Part shown: positions 26,801-35,242 of the stretch, piece by piece
Numbering within the stretch: the stretch's first letter is position 1
How the letters are laid out: each line of letters begins with the position of its first letter
Assembly: GCF_022063185.1 (NCBI RefSeq)
Contig: NZ_CP091913.1
Coordinates: 202,501 to 266,500 of the forward strand
DNA: 64,000 nucleotides
From: Nostoc sp. UHCC 0870
Lineage (GTDB): Bacteria > Cyanobacteriota > Cyanobacteriia > Cyanobacteriales > Nostocaceae
Direction of reading: 5' to 3'
The notes under the pieces: generated by a model
Told to the model about the DNA's origin: nothing
The model's input: the letters and a program-made list of their open reading frames with translations, nothing else
Database searches by the model: none
Program-made: the position numbers and the translations under genes

Positions 26801-28195
26801 AACTTCATCAACGCTAACAACGACAGTAACAGAGGTTTTCGCACCCTTGGGTTTACTCCATACACCAATAGATGATGTAGTAGCTTTTTTGACTTCATAG
26901 CCCATGACCGCCTCGTAAACCGAACCGATTTGTTCGACATCGAGCGATCGGTATGACAAACGTTCACCATCAAGAACGAGTAACCCTTGCAATACTTTGT
27001 GAATTACTCCATCAGAAATGCGTGGCGGTTCAATCAACTCCCATTCTTTATAGGTAGTATGGCGAGAACGACCTTCTAAAAATGCGTACTCATCTGGGTC
27101 AAAAAGCTGTCCATGACGTGCTGGCAAATATAAATCAGCATGACAACCGCCATCATAAACTAAGCGAAAAAGACTGAGTAACCAAGCCCAAGCACCATAA
27201 CGCTGTTCCATTGTGTCAGGATAGTTACCCGCATCCTCGCGCAATCTCTCATACAGTCCAGTTACCGAATAGTTGCGCGTGTAAATCGAACCCTGCGGCA
27301 TTAAACCTTCATCTTCCGCATACAGCAGAAACACCAACCGCAACAAAACTGTAATTAATCCTCCGTAAATATGCTGAGGTTCGTTTTGAGCAATGTCATC
27401 AAGCAAGAATCCTTTAGCATGATCATTTGCAGCTTGAAAACCACGCAGTAATTCCCACAGCGCGTCTAGTACCTGTTCTGATAACTTAGTAGAAACTTCG
27501 TTTTGATACTTGCGGCTATTTTGCAGCAACGCCACTAAACGGCGGTCTGTGGGCGCATTGAACACTCGCTGTTCTTCCAACAACATCTGCATTGCACCCA
27601 AAATCAACCGTCCCGATACCTCGCACATCGCCTGTACCGGAAAGGTCAGATGTCCAGAAGATTCACCCCGTGGGGCATATACCAAACGTAATTCTGTACC
27701 GTTACACAAAATACCTACAGGAATTTCCTTCTCCCGCAACAGTCGCTCAAACTTCGCCTGGGGCGTGGCGTGCCATCCCGTAGATTTGATATTCTCACTG
27801 ACTCTATCAAGGTCAGTACCAGAGGAAATGACTTGTACCAGCATCAACCAACCACCTTTATCTGGGTCAGGTACGGTATATGTTGGTTGTAAAATTTCAC
27901 TGTATTCTGGTAGCGATACCGCCAAATCCTCTGGACTCTCGACTAAATCTGTCGGTTGCCAACCCAGAATTTCTACTGTGAAGGTGGGAAAGTCAGAAAT
28001 TACAGAGGTGTAGTTGCTGCTGTCATCAGGAAAATCTCGGCGAATTATTTCGCTTAACCGTTGCTGTAACTCAACAACGTTGCGATTTACCGACATTTGG
28101 GCATTATTTAACGCCGTTGGCGACACTACCAACCCCACTGGCTGAAGGAAGCCCAACCATTCCTTATGCGCTTGAATTTCTCTATCCTTAACCAC
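23888..28195 (-). CDS. drmMI: DISARM class 1 adenine methyltransferase DrmMI
   Basis: This 1435-residue PglX-like N6-adenine methyltransferase has the SAM motif CDLAVGSGAF (~575) and the catalytic motif IVGNPPFAG (~819). In DISARM it marks self DNA. A 57-residue block (SRGINSPSES...) occurs twice in tandem after VVVSVVNVIKQ (~920-1040). It is encoded by REP-like palindromes and is foreign to the family, but the frame is preserved on both sides (ISAFLFKSGG...NPAVLLANADKSFIGSYVLG follows normally). The C-terminal tail is very lysine/glycine rich. Activity depends on whether the inserted loop is tolerated. Its presence, with drmD, defines class 1 DISARM. Confidence 0.92.
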   Translation of the reverse strand: MVKDREIQAHKEWLGFLQPVGLVVSPTALNNAQMSVNRNVVELQQRLSEIIRRDFPDDSSNYTSVISDFPTFTVEILGWQPTDLVESPEDLAVSLPEYSEILQPTYTVPDPDKGGWLMLVQVISSGTDLDRVSENIKSTGWHATPQAKFERLLREKEIPVGILCNGTELRLVYAPRGESSGHLTFPVQAMCEVSGRLILGAMQMLLEEQRVFNAPTDRRLVALLQNSRKYQNEVSTKLSEQVLDALWELLRGFQAANDHAKGFLLDDIAQNEPQHIYGGLITVLLRLVFLLYAEDEGLMPQGSIYTRNYSVTGLYERLREDAGNYPDTMEQRYGAWAWLLSLFRLVYDGGCHADLYLPARHGQLFDPDEYAFLEGRSRHTTYKEWELIEPPRISDGVIHKVLQGLLVLDGERLSYRSLDVEQIGSVYEAVMGYEVKKATTSSIGVWSKPKGAKTSVTVVVSVDEVLNTKANDRAKYLKEVAGCEISGKSLAELKQAKIAEDLIAALGRKISPQTPALLATGSLYLQPGEERRRSGSHYTPRALTEPIVKETLRPVLEALGERPTPEQILALKVCDLAVGSGAFLVEACRQLAEKLVEAWNQHDLISEVPSDEEPLLYARRLVAQRCLYGVDKNPFAVNLAKLSLWLVTLAKKHPFTFLDHALKCGDSLVGLTRDQLVKFNWEKDTTYDDPNLPLFNEHINKVKFNRDEIQSLGDENYDAKRDFYQATEELLHDARIKGDLVIASFFAADKDKARKDELKAFELKFKNWQINQDNNLQILEISKQLRQAEKPVNPFNWELEFPEVFDRDNPGFDAIVGNPPFAGKNTAINAHADGYMDWLKVVNPESHGNSDLVAHFYRRAFALLRKSGCFGLIATNTIAQGDTRSTGLRYICENGGTIYNAQKRLKWPGLAAVVVSVVNVIKQEHTNIKQESRGINSPSESENPLKRIDENIGKNSSRFQATSAIRPEIDFRAGVDAQRIEKNHQQSESRGINSPSESENPLKRIDEYIGENSSRFQATSAIRPEIDFRAGVDANQNDSQNDKRLQPILDGKKVDFISAFLFKSGGNKNPAVLLANADKSFIGSYVLGMGFTFDDSNPDATSIAEMQRLIAQNTKNQERIFPYIGGEEVNSSPTHEHHRYVINFGEMSEAEAREYPDLMQIVEEKVKGKRGKHSTASWWQFERVRGELFKAIAPLERVLVISLHSQYLLFAFLPANCVFSHALGIFADQRYSFFCIVQSYIHEIWARFFSSTLGDGLRYTPSDCFQTFPFPKNWETNPTLETIGKEYYEYRAALMVRNNQGLTDTYNRFHDPDEYAPEILKLRELHTAMDKAVLDAYGWSDIPTDCDFILDYEEEEDTENSSGRQKKKPWRYRWREEIHDEVLARLLDLNQKRAEAEILGGKGAEKGKGKGGKNKSNQRKSKKVIENAPAIPGII
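25095..25412. repeat. 171-bp in-frame tandem repeat made of palindromes within drmMI
   Basis: Copy 1 starts at 25095 and copy 2 at 25266, both with GCATCCACACCCGCCCGG, so the period is 171 bp (57 codons). Each copy holds GGAAATCAATTTCC, AGTCGCTTGAAACCGACT, ATCCTCTTCAGAGGAT and GGGGAATTNATTCCCC, the same stacked-palindrome plan as the intergenic repeats nearby. The copies differ at only a few positions. Confidence 0.88.
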
Positions 28196-28317
28196 GACCG
28201 CCTCATTTGTTTTTAGGTGTCGTTGTTAGTTTGCCCATCAGTCAGTTAGTAATTACTTAGTTGTGAATTTTCCTGCCAGTTATTTAGTAGTTAATTGTGA
28301 ATTTCCCCACCAGCCAC

Positions 28318-28510
28318 AGAGCCAGGGGTTATAAACCCCTGCCTGATAGCAGAAGTCGGATAAATCCGACTGTAACCGTTTACACAGTCCTCTTGTAGAG
28401 GACTTTCGCTGTGAGACAGGGAATTACATTCCCTGGCGGTCTGGCGATCATCGGGCTATGAATTGGGGAATTACATTCCCTTGCGGTCTTCGGGCTATGC
28501 GCTGGGGAAT
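28318..28510. repeat. REP-like palindromes between drmMI and the drmD fragment
   Basis: Palindromes in sequence are CCAGGGGTTATAAACCCCTG, AGTCGGATAAATCCGACT, AGTCCTCTTGTAGAGGACT and AGGGAATTACATTCCCT, then two short partial copies ending in GGGGAATTAC. The pattern equals that at 23575-23860. Confidence 0.8.
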
Positions 28511-28516
28511 TACTTG

Positions 28517-29875
28517 TCAACCCGAAACTGGCCATAAATAAATCAACCCCACAGGTTCAACTCGCACCGCCCTAACTTCGTAGGAAGCCTCAATTCGGGC
28601 AGGTTCAGAAATAATTTCTTCAGCAAGTGCTTTCAGTCGCTTCTCCCAGTGACGACAGTCTGCGTCTAACTGCCGTTTTTCCTCTACAGGGAACTCTACA
28701 AACGGAATCGATAGCTTGGGAATCGGTAACTGGATTGCTTTGGTATCTTCAATTTCCTGCTTACGTTGGCTAATACGCTGCTGCTGCTGTTCGAGAATTT
28801 TTTTCATCTCTACAGCTTCTTTTTTGCCCCGTTCGGTTAACTTTTTCTCAGCCCTTTGAGCCAAAATATTGGCACGGCGTTCTAAATGGGGAATCAAATC
28901 AGCAATATCTTGGGCAGCATTCTGCTTCAGCAATTCTTTAATCGTCTGGGATGCTTTTTGCAAACGAGGAGAAGCTAAAGAATCTTCCAATAAAGCCAGT
29001 ACGTTGTCTTTCTGCCCTTCGTTTAAGGGTTGTAGTTTCTTGCGTCCTCTAGCGGCTGGGTCTGACCATTCTGCCGCGATCGCAATTACTTCGTCATGCA
29101 GCCGTGATGCACCCTGTCCGTAAACAGATAAACGTCCCAAGGCGATAACTTTAGGAATTGGGTCATCAGTCAAACAAACGCAAGCGCGGGTTAACTCATC
29201 ATGTAAAAACCCTTGGGCTAAAAATCTCCCTAAAAGACGCTGTACAACTCGGTGTTCTAAATGCAGGTGAACTACATCCCCATCCAATGAACCAGGGTCA
29301 CGAAATACTACCGGACGAATCGCTGCTTCCCGTCGCCATTCCCAAGGCTTTTGTCCTTTCTGGCGTGGCGGTCTTAAGGTATCAAGAGTATTCGCCCATG
29401 TAGGGTCTGCGCGTTGGTCAAGGGGCGGAAGCGTCCAGCGTGCAGTAGCCGAATCTTGACAAGCTTCTTGACTATCAACTGGAGTCAGAGGAGTCGCGCC
29501 GAGAATTTCTAAAGAAGCGGAAATAGCATTGCGGAAGTGTTCGTCACTCAGTCCCAACCAATCCCGCGATGTTTTCAGCATCTCTTGCAACTGGGATAAT
29601 TGCTTGGTTAATTCTTCTCTCCGCAGTCTATTTTCTTCCAGTTCTTCACTAATTACTGATACGTTAGGTAAATCAGCTTGTTCTATAGAAGCAGTAATAT
29701 TAGTTACCTGATTGTGGCGAATACCACCTTCCAGTAACCGCGATAAATTCTTCTGCACCACTGGCGAAAGCGTCCCCAATTCTTTTTGAATTGTTTCAGT
29801 CTTCTTCACCAGCACTTTCAATACTTTGTCCTCTGTCCGTTGCGCTAAAACAAAGTAGTAGCAGTGAACAATAGG
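28517..29875 (-). pseudogene. drmD: DrmD, C-terminal fragment
   Basis: From the transposon junction the translation begins at HCYYFVLAQRTEDKVLKVLV, which follows helicase motif VI in SNF2-type DrmD proteins, and continues for ~450 residues with a long helical tail to the natural stop. The central helicase lobe is missing. An ORF reading into this fragment begins inside the transposon end (ATG at 29944, MHLILVCKCHDC), so a short fusion could be translated. It cannot provide ATPase function alone. Confidence 0.85.
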
Positions 29876-30041
29876 TGTAGCGACCTGCAATGCTAATCGC
29901 TCAAACCTGCAATCATGACATTTACAAACCAGGATTAAATGCAACTATAATTACGCTTCAGCCAGGATTATTTGCAACTGAGCCAGGATTAATTGCAACC
30001 AACCTGCAATCATCGGTTTGAGCCAGGATTATTTGCAACTA
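29876..30041. repeat. Left 166-bp inverted repeat with transposase binding sites
   Basis: It matches the right end (33332-33497) with only two differences in 166 bp. It contains the repeated site (A/G)CCAGGATTANNTGCAAC four times (about 29931, 29970, 29990, 30020); a fifth copy lies just inside at 30122. Multiple internal sites at each end are typical of Tn7/Mu-like transposases. Confidence 0.92.
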
Positions 30042-30301
30042 ACCGAAAGTCCCATCAAACGGTAGGCAAGAAAGTTTGCTCAAAAAACCCTTTGACTTAT
30101 AAAAAAAAATAGTTGAATTTCAGCCAGGATTAACTGCAACTATAAAGGTAAAAGAAACGACCGTTTTCTTTACCACTATGATTGATATCCAAGTCCCCCT
30201 AGAATCGGCTCAAGTTTGGTAACGAAACTCGGTAAAAATATTATCGGCAACATATACTGTGAGGTAACGGGTTTATTTACTGACTTGTTGGGGTTCAAGT
30301 A

Positions 30302-30859
30302 ATGTTGATCGGCTACGCGCGAGTTTCAACAGATGACCAAAAATTGAACCTGCAAATGGATGCCTTGCAGCAAGCTGGTTGTGCAAAAATTTACTCAGAT
30401 CATATAAGTGGAGTGAAAGCAGCAAGACCTGGACTAAACCAAGCACTGGAAGTAGCAAGGACTGGTGATGTCCTAGTGGTGTGGAGGTTAGACCGCCTGG
30501 GAAGGTCGCTCAAAGACCTAATCGAAATCATATCCCAGTTAGATGATAGAGGAATTGAACTCTCTAGTTTGTCAGAATCCATTACTACCACTAATAACAG
30601 TGGCAGGCTAATTTTCCATCTGTTCGGTGCATTGGCAGAATTTGAACGCAATCTCATCCGTGAACGCACAACGGCGGGTCTTGTAGCAGCGCGTGCGCGT
30701 GGTCATAAGGGAGGTAGACCAAAAGCACTAGACCGAGCAAAACGCCAATTAGCAGTAAAGCTTTATACCGAAAGGCAACACACCATTGTTGAAATCTGTA
30801 GACTCATGGGGATTTCTAAACCAACTCTCTATAACTACATCGCTGAGATAAAAACATAA
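30302..30859 (+). CDS. Serine recombinase (resolvase/invertase family)
   Basis: This 185-residue protein starts LIGYARVSTDDQ with the nucleophilic serine at ~10, and continues with LDRLGRSLKDL and AEFERNLIRERTTAGLVAARARG, the catalytic-domain and E-helix signatures of small resolvases. A C-terminal HTH (IVEICRLMGISKPTLYNYI) follows. In three-gene transposons of this kind it resolves cointegrates. It starts 300 bp inside the left end and runs into the transposase gene (1-bp gap). It appears intact. The res site is probably in 30130-30300 but was not defined. Confidence 0.93.
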   Translation: MLIGYARVSTDDQKLNLQMDALQQAGCAKIYSDHISGVKAARPGLNQALEVARTGDVLVVWRLDRLGRSLKDLIEIISQLDDRGIELSSLSESITTTNNSGRLIFHLFGALAEFERNLIRERTTAGLVAARARGHKGGRPKALDRAKRQLAVKLYTERQHTIVEICRLMGISKPTLYNYIAEIKT

Positions 30860-30860
30860 C

Positions 30861-32334
30861 ATGGCACACAAGGAAATCCCGGTAGAGGCACTCATCAACT
30901 TACGCCACCGCCTCGACGGATTACCAAGTCGTTGCCAAGAGCGTCGAATTCTCATTGAACAGACATCTGCTCTATACGGTGTGTCAACAGATACTCTGTA
31001 TCGCGCTCTGCGTAACTTATCACGCCCCAAATCCATCAACCGCTCAGATAGTGGAACACCTCGAAAGCTATCACAGGCTGAAATGGAACTTTACTGTGAA
31101 ATCATTGCGGCGATGAAAATCCGCACCAGTAATAAGAAAGGGCGACACCTCTCAACTGCACGGGCGATTGAACTACTGGAAGATTTTGGGATGGATACAC
31201 CAAATGGCTTTATCCAACCGAGCAAGGGTACGTTAACTAGAAGTACCGTCAACTATTACTTGAAAGTATGGGGATATGACAATGAACGAATGACCCGGCA
31301 ACCTCCGGCGGTGCGTTTTCAGGCAGAATACAGCAATGAATGTTGGCATTTCGACCTGAGTCAGTCTGATTTGAAACACGTAAAGCAGCCATTGTGGGTG
31401 GATGCGGGTAAAGGTAATCCCCTGCTGATGCTTTATAGCGAATGTCATGGACTGCCTAAGAATCAAGCTAGTCACGCATCTGCCCAATGGCAAGGATGGT
31501 CGTCGGGTGACAGCTCGTTCCAAGGGCAAAGTAGAAAGACCGTTTCGGACGGTAAAAGAAGCTTACGAAACTCTGTATCACTTTCACGAACCGGAAAACG
31601 AGGTAGAGGCTAACCTTTGGTTGCGCCAGTATCTGTTGCTTTACAACGATAAGCCACACCGAGAGTCCCCACATTCGCGCATAGAAGATTGGCTGCGAAA
31701 TCTCCCCAAGTCAGGTTTACGCGCAATGTGCAGTTGGGAGCGATTCTGTAACTTTGCCCGCGAACCGCAACGTAGAAAGGTTGGTTCCGATGCCAGGGTA
31801 TCAATTGAAGGCGTAGCTTATGAGGTAGAGCCAGACTTGGCTGGTGAAACTGTCGTCCTTTGGTGGGGTTTATTTGACAACGAGCTATATGTTGAGTTTA
31901 GCGATCGCCGCTACGGCCCATTTTACCCGGTTGATGGGCCAATTCCATTACATCGCTATCGCAAACACAAAAAAACTAAAACCGAAGAACGGGCAGACAG
32001 GATTGCGGATTTAGCAAAGAAACTGGGTTTGCCACGGACAGCATTGGACAAAAATGCCGATCTCCAATTTCTAGTGGACAAGTATAAAGAACTTGAGCCG
32101 ACTGTCACACCTTTTAACGACCCAGACCCATTCCAAGAATTTACATATCCCAGCATAATATTCGCTAAATTGGCGATTTCAGATTATCTAGCGCAGCCGT
32201 TGGCCAAATTATCTCCTGAACAAATGGCATTTATTAATGCACTGCTAACTGAAACCCTCAACAAAAAAGTGATTATTGACCGGGTAAGGGAGTATTTCCA
32301 AAAGCCAAAAGGAGGGGAACAAAATGCTTACTGA
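30861..32334 (+). pseudogene. DDE transposase (TniA/IstA-like), internal deletion with frameshift
   Basis: The first part (from ATG 30861) has an HTH N-terminus and the first catalytic aspartate in ECWHFDLSQSD (~165), and runs to NPLLMLYS. The second part continues in another frame with THLPNGKDGRRVTARSKGKVERPF, whose glutamate is the final catalytic residue, and a C-terminal DNA/ATPase-binding region. The ~65-70 residues normally between, including the second catalytic aspartate (a DNGP-like motif), are gone; the junction is about 31438-31450. The transposase cannot be active. Confidence 0.87.
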
Positions 32335-33295
32335 GGTCATGGAACACTTTAGTTTGGTTAAGGAGTTTCCCAAAGCTGGGTACTACGAGACTGAACACCA
32401 AAAACAAATGTTCAAGGATATTAAAGTGGCAATTCATTCGGGGAAGTTGGTTGCCATTACAGGAATTATCGGGTGTGGTAAAACAACGACTTTACGACGT
32501 TTGTTTGACGTTTTGGAGAAAGAAGGTAAAATTACCGTCTCAAAATCGCTTTCTGTGGATAAAGACCGAGCGACACTACCCACTCTGATTGCTGCCTTAT
32601 TCTATGATTTATCCACAGATAAGGAAATTAAAATTCCGAAAGACGGCGAAAAACGGGAACGGGAATTACGTGACCTGATTAGAAAAGGTAAAAAGCCTGT
32701 AGCACTGTTTGTGGATGAGGCTCATGACCTACATTACAGTACGCTGACGGGACTTAAACGTTTAATCGAGGTAGTTGAAGACGGTGGTGGCACACTTTCG
32801 GTAGTGCTGGCTGGTCATCCCAAACTGAAAAATGATTTGCGCCGTCCCACGATGGAGGAAATTGGGTATCGGGCGACGGTCTTCTCTTTGGAGGGGATTG
32901 TCGGTAATCAACGAGAATATATTGAATGGTTGGTATCTGAATGTACTACGGATGATACTTCTATCAGTGACATACTAGAGGCCTCTGCTATTGAATTACT
33001 TGCTGCGCGGTTGAGAACTCCACTACAAATCGAACAACATTTGACACTAGCTTTAGAGGCTGCGTACCGAGTTGCAGTCAAGCCTGTTACTACGGTGATT
33101 ATTGAGTCGGTGCTATCGAAGCTTCTTGATGATTTGGAACCAACTCTCACTCGGCATGGCTATAACGTGAGGGATTTGGCTGAACAGTTCAATGCCAAAC
33201 CGGCTGAAATTAAGTTGTTGTTTCGTGGTCAACTTGACCCAATGCGTGCGCGGGAGTTGCAGGAGCAAATGTTGGCGGCGGGATTGCCACTTTGA
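32324..33295 (+). CDS. AAA ATPase of the transposon (TniB/ExeA-like)
   Basis: This is a 323-residue ATPase with Walker A GIIGCGKTTTLRR (~48-56), Walker B VALFVDEAHDLH (~132) and a sensor-like SVVLAGHPKLKNDLRR. Such proteins act as target-selection and transposase-activating partners in Mu/Tn7-like and IS21-like transposition. It overlaps the transposase gene by 11 bp, so the two were translated together. Unlike the transposase it is intact. The C-terminal ~100 residues resemble a small HTH-like region (YNVRDLAEQFNAKPAEIKLLF). Confidence 0.88.
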   Translation: MLTEVMEHFSLVKEFPKAGYYETEHQKQMFKDIKVAIHSGKLVAITGIIGCGKTTTLRRLFDVLEKEGKITVSKSLSVDKDRATLPTLIAALFYDLSTDKEIKIPKDGEKRERELRDLIRKGKKPVALFVDEAHDLHYSTLTGLKRLIEVVEDGGGTLSVVLAGHPKLKNDLRRPTMEEIGYRATVFSLEGIVGNQREYIEWLVSECTTDDTSISDILEASAIELLAARLRTPLQIEQHLTLALEAAYRVAVKPVTTVIIESVLSKLLDDLEPTLTRHGYNVRDLAEQFNAKPAEIKLLFRGQLDPMRARELQEQMLAAGLPL

Positions 33296-33331
33296 ACTAA
33301 TTGAAAGCGCAATTTCCAGCAGGTTCATTTA

Positions 33332-33497
33332 TAGTTGCAAATAATCCTGGCTCAAACCGATGATTGCAGGTTGGTTGCAGATAATCCTGGCTCAGTTGCA
33401 AATAATCCTGGCTGAAGCGTAATTATAGTTGCATTTAATCCTGGTTTGTAAATGTCATGATTGCAGGTTTGAGCGATTAGCATTGCAGGTCGCTACA
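33332..33497. repeat. Right 166-bp inverted repeat of the drmD transposon
   Basis: This is the reverse complement of 29876-30041 with two mismatches, both within the third binding site (TTATCTGC instead of TTAATTGC). It ends ...GCAGGTCGCTACA at 33497. Confidence 0.92.
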
Positions 33498-34349
33498 ATT
33501 ATGGGGCGTAGCAGAAAGGAACAACTTATGTTCAAAGCGTGGTGCAATATCGCGGACAGTGCGTGTGAGTTGAGAATCGACAGCATACTTCGTACCACTA
33601 GCTGGGGCTGCGTTGTGTGCTTCATCGAGAATCAGCATTGATGCGCCTGTAAAATCTCCCAACCAATCACGCAAAGGAGCAGCATAGGTTTCATCACGTA
33701 ACAAAGCATGAGAAATAATGAAGCGGCTGTGAGTTGTCCAAGGGTTAATTCCATAACCGCGTTCTTGACGACGACTAGCTACAAACTCACGGTCAAAAAT
33801 CACAAAAGTTAGCCCGAAGCGGCTTTCCATTTCTTCTTGCCATTGCCGTACAACCGATGGTGGACAAGAAATCACAACACGGCGAACTTTTTGCCGCATC
33901 AACATCTCTCTTAAAATCAGACCTGCTTCTATGGTTTTCCCTAAACCAACATCGTCAGCAATAAACAAAGCAACTCTAGGCATTAATAAAGCCTTACGTA
34001 GCGGTTCAAGCTGGTAAGCTTTGACCTCAATACCTGCACGGTATGGTGCTTGAAACAGTTTTGGGTCAGTTGAGGTAACACAATTCCAACGCAGAGTGTG
34101 GAGATAAGCCGAAAATAGACGGGGATTGTCAAAACCTCGGTTTGCTATGGACTCCCACGAAGTTTTACCTATGACTTTGGCATCAACTTCTCTTTCCCAA
34201 AGAACTTCTAACTGTTCTCCTAACGCATCATCTTCCAAACACGAAAGGCAAACTAAAGTGTCTTCCTTCACCAAAGGTTTAGCCACTACATCTTCTACAA
34301 GATACTGCCGCGATCGCACCCGCACAATTTGCCCAGTAACAACACTCAT
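33498..34349 (-). pseudogene. drmD: DrmD (SNF2-type DISARM helicase), N-terminal fragment
   Basis: The 284 codons from ATG 34349 encode the start of an SNF2 helicase: VALFIADDVGLGKTIEAGLIL (Walker A, ~137), VVISCPPSVVRQW (Ia), MLILDEAHNA (DEAH, ~238) and LFLSATPH (III, ~280), where the transposon begins. The next ~250-300 residues (to motif VI) are absent from both flanks, and the rest lies at 28517-29875. drmD is the first gene of class 1 DISARM, so this lesion may also be polar on drmMI-A-B-C. Confidence 0.92.
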
Positions 34350-34918
34350 CCTCTACAATCCTTTGCTCTGCTAAAACCCCTACACCAACTACACAGAAGC
34401 TATTTTTTGCATGAAAAATTACCCGTGAAGCGATCGCTTACAGTTACAAATCCGCAGATTTTGATTGAGTATAAAAATTTAAGATTTAACCCACTTGTAA
34501 ATGTAGTTAGCCAAAAATTAATGTATTTTTTAATACTTAATCTAAGAGCCTATTAATTTACATTCTTTAAACCATTTGAGTCTATTTAATAAAAGTATCG
34601 ATATATTTTGCCCATCAAAGCCCTACATAATTATGGCTATAAGCGTGAGCAAGCATACCAATTTGTATGTTCAAAATGTAGCAACACATCCTTTTAAAAG
34701 CATTAGTATTAATACTGAGTGTTACTATAAATTCAAACTCAGTTAGTCAGACTTATATGTGATTGTGGTAGTCAGATTTGATAAGAAATGGCGATCGCAT
34801 TGCACCGTCTATTGAGGATTTTGATAGGAATTACCAGAACCAAAACGCTTCCAGAATATAACCGCCATTACGAAGAATTAGTTAATCCACAAACAAATCC
34901 TATTGCTCATAACTCAAT
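34350..34918. other. 570-bp gap between drmD and the Arc regulator; no gene seen
   Basis: The stretch is AT-rich, has stops in all frames at short intervals and lies upstream of drmD, whose promoter should be here on the minus strand. The ORFs across it have no recognisable content. No terminator or repeat stands out. Confidence 0.5.
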
Positions 34919-35080
34919 CTATTTGTCACTAGACGTAGATTCATGTTTTTTCAACCATTCCTTGATAGCCTCCTCTAAAGCCGCAGTCTGCGTCAATTCC
35001 AGACGCGCACAGGCAATTTCAAACGCGATTTTTAAGTCTTTAGGGAGTCTCCCCCGAACTTCTCTAGTTTCTTCTGCCAT
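34919..35080 (-). CDS. Arc/RHH-type repressor of the CAST
   Basis: This 53-residue ribbon-helix-helix protein begins EEVREVRGRLPKDL-like (actual: EETREVRGRLPKDLKIAF), followed by helices IACARLELTQTAALEEAIKEWLKK. It is divergent from cas12k with a 162-bp gap that holds direct-repeat operator candidates. Small Arc-like or MerR-like repressors next to cas12k are known to control V-K systems; that this one represses cas12k or the tracrRNA is inference. It is too short for many ORF callers. It shows only weak resemblance to the regulator at 11381-11545. Confidence 0.78.
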   Translation of the reverse strand: MAEETREVRGRLPKDLKIAFEIACARLELTQTAALEEAIKEWLKKHESTSSDK

Positions 35081-35148
35081 CCTAATTTGAAGCCAAAGCT
35101 TGCGGCTTTCATTTTTGCACAGCCTCTCAGCAAAAAAACATTTGCGGC

Positions 35149-35177
35149 ATTGCGCTATTACGTCATTGCGCTATAAT
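35149..35177 (+). promoter_or_regulatory. cas12k promoter with direct-repeat operator
   Basis: ATTGCGCTAT occurs twice (35149-35158 and 35165-35174, period 16 bp), and the second copy runs into a consensus -10 box TATAAT (35172-35177). The first copy supplies a -35-like TTGCGC. A protein bound to the repeats would cover the promoter, which suits repression by the adjacent Arc-type protein. Transcription start about 35184, 59 bp before the cas12k ATG. Confidence 0.6.
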
Positions 35178-35242
35178 ATAGTAAGCAAAAAAACAATTAA
35201 CAACCCTGTCAGTATTACCGAAACCACAAAGCTGAGGACACC

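Larger units (their letters stand above)
29876..33497. mobile_element. 3.6-kb three-gene transposon inserted in drmD
   Basis: Both ends read TGTAGCGACCTGCAATGC inward, within 166-bp inverted repeats. Inside are a serine recombinase, a DDE transposase and an AAA ATPase, all on the plus strand, an architecture like Tn5053/Tn552-type (TniA-TniB-resolvase) elements. Flanks next to the ends (ATAGG left, ATTAT right) do not form a target duplication, and the drmD parts on either side do not join, so a deletion accompanied or followed insertion. The transposase gene is internally deleted, so the element is probably immobile now. Confidence 0.9.

Noticed and set aside
29871..33502. Target duplication around the drmD transposon
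   Set aside because: ATAGG and ATTAT are not the same, and the drmD coding parts do not meet, so a clean insertion with duplication is not supported.
16544..34349. BREX or class 2 DISARM as the identity of the operon
   Set aside because: There is no pglZ, brxC or brxL, and the SNF2-type drmD with PglX-like drmMI marks class 1 DISARM; drmE and drmMII are absent.
34788..35090. Plus-strand 100-residue ORF upstream of cas12k
   Set aside because: It is antisense to the Arc-type regulator, which has a recognisable fold and regular codon use; the plus ORF has none.
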